Origin: Solibacillus sp. FSL H8-0523
Lineage (GTDB): Bacteria; Bacillota; Bacilli; Bacillales_A; Planococcaceae
NCBI RefSeq assembly: GCF_038051985.1
Contig: NZ_CP150291.1
Span: forward strand, 3,100,001 to 3,164,000
Length of the DNA stretch: 64,000 bases
Direction: 5' to 3'
Of this stretch, positions 63,414 through 64,000 are shown in pieces (within the stretch, counting starts at the first letter, position 1; each line of letters starts with the position of its first letter). The position numbers were made by a program, and so were the translations under genes. The notes beneath the pieces were generated by a model, which saw nothing but the letters and a program-made list of their open reading frames with translations, did not search any database and was not told the DNA's origin.

Positions 63414-64000
63414 TTACACGTTTGCACGAATTGAATCGATTGTCGAACGGTCTGCTGATTGAATTAATTTCACTAATAATTCTTTCGCAGCAGCATAGTC
63501 ATCTACATGAATAATCGATGCAGACGTGTGGATGTAGCGTGAGCAAATGCCGATTACCGCTGAAGGAATCCCATCATTTTGCGTATGCACGCGACCTGCA
63601 TCCGTACCACCTGGTGAAACAAAGTATTGATACGGGATATTATTTGATTCTGCTGTATCTAACACGAATTCACGCATCCCACGGTGTGTCACCATAGAAC
63701 GGTCAAAAATTCGTAGTAATGGGCCGTTTCCTAATTGACCAAACTGTGTTTTGTCACCTGATGTATCATTCGCTGGTGATGCATCGAGTGCGAAGAATAA
63801 ATCTGGCTTGATTAGGTTTGCTGAAACCGCTGCACCGCGTAAGCCAACCTCTTCCATAACGTTTGCACCTGAATAAATATGACTTTGTACTTCTTTGCCA
63901 TGTAATTCTTTTAATAATTCGATGGCTAAACCACAGCCGTAACGGTTATCCCAAGCTTTTGCCATGATCTTATTCGGATTGGCCATTGGTGTGAATGGGC
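63414..64000 (-). CDS. ytoP: M42 family aminopeptidase YtoP, 5' end outside window
   Basis: About 195 C-terminal residues are present; the frame stays open to the window edge, so the start is missing (the family is about 350-360 residues). M42 glutamyl aminopeptidase features are the metal-bridging aspartate in [10 protein letters not shown], the catalytic pair of glutamates in [11 protein letters not shown], the zinc aspartate in [11 protein letters not shown] and the final histidine in [13 protein letters not shown]. These enzymes are two-metal, multimeric cytosolic aminopeptidases. Position after ytpQ-like genes matches ytoP. Confidence 0.92.
   Translation of the reverse strand, partial: PFTPMANPNKIMAKAWDNRYGCGLAIELLKELHGKEVQSHIYSGANVMEEVGLRGAAVSANLIKPDLFFALDASPANDTSGDKTQFGQLGNGPLLRIFDRSMVTHRGMREFVLDTAESNNIPYQYFVSPGGTDAGRVHTQNDGIPSAVIGICSRYIHTSASIIHVDDYAAAKELLVKLIQSADRSTIDSIRANV

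Overview
The window is a contiguous stretch of the chromosome of a spore-forming, low-GC Gram-positive bacterium of the Bacillales. Gene content and order follow the Bacillus subtilis ytvI-to-ytoP region closely: ytvI, fxsA, pyk, pfkA, accA, accD, dnaE, nrnA, ytpI, ytoI, ytkL, ytxK, tpx, sppA, acyl-CoA synthetase, sspA, thiI, iscS, ezrA, hisJ, ytsP, dgcP, rpsD, tyrS, acsA, acuABC, ccpA, aroA, ytxH, ytxG, murC, sftA, ytpR, ytpQ, ytoP. Differences from B. subtilis (a GntR regulator where malic enzyme would be, an argCJBD cluster and a bifunctional PBP next to tyrS, a long FtsA-like gene after aroA) and the style of the intergenic repeats suggest a Planococcaceae member such as Solibacillus or Lysinibacillus. 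That assignment is inference. A sporulation lifestyle is supported by a SASP gene with a sigma-G-type promoter and by ytvI.

Layout. 1-7.5 kb: a truncated ytvI end, fxsA, a 650-base gene-free region rich in inverted repeats, the glycolytic pair pfkA-pyk, and a gntR-accD-accA operon headed by a FadR-like operator. 7.5-20.4 kb: dnaE, nrnA, ytpI, the multidomain regulator ytoI, ytkL, an M24 peptidase, an SH3-domain exported protein, ald, a universal stress protein, ytxK and tpx. 20.5-29.8 kb: an RDD protein, sppA, acyl-CoA synthetase, sspA, the thiI-iscS sulfur-transfer pair, ezrA, hisJ and ytsP. 29.8-39.6 kb: a GAF-GGDEF cyclase, rpsD with its leader, a Yip1 protein, an orphan membrane-anchored PstS-like protein, tyrS with a tyrosine T-box, and a class A PBP. 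39.7-48.4 kb: argC-argJ-argB-argD with ARG-box-like sites, then acsA divergent from acuABC, the acetylation control module of AcsA. 48.5-64 kb: a second stress protein, ccpA, a MarR regulator, aroA, the FtsA-like gene, ytxH, ytxG, murC, sftA, ytpR, ytpQ, a lipoprotein, a DUF84 NTPase and the end of an M42 peptidase.

No tRNA, rRNA, CRISPR array, transposase, prophage or defence genes were seen. The coding part is ordinary core genome. The less ordinary material is between genes. Three intergenic sites (1341-1649, 18586-18726, 34906-35042) carry the same dispersed element: conserved blocks flanking variable inverted repeats, ending in a hairpin whose stem differs between copies but stays paired around a shared CCGTCA loop. 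A second repeat (1748-1810 and 15498-15562) shares two exact blocks at nearly identical spacing. Regulatory sites read directly from the sequence include a perfect TGGTCTGACCA palindrome just inside the gntR-accDA transcript, a near-consensus cre-like site upstream of pfkA, a palindrome plus a cre-like site ahead of the FtsA-like gene, a tyrosyl T-box, an S4 leader and a sigma-G promoter.
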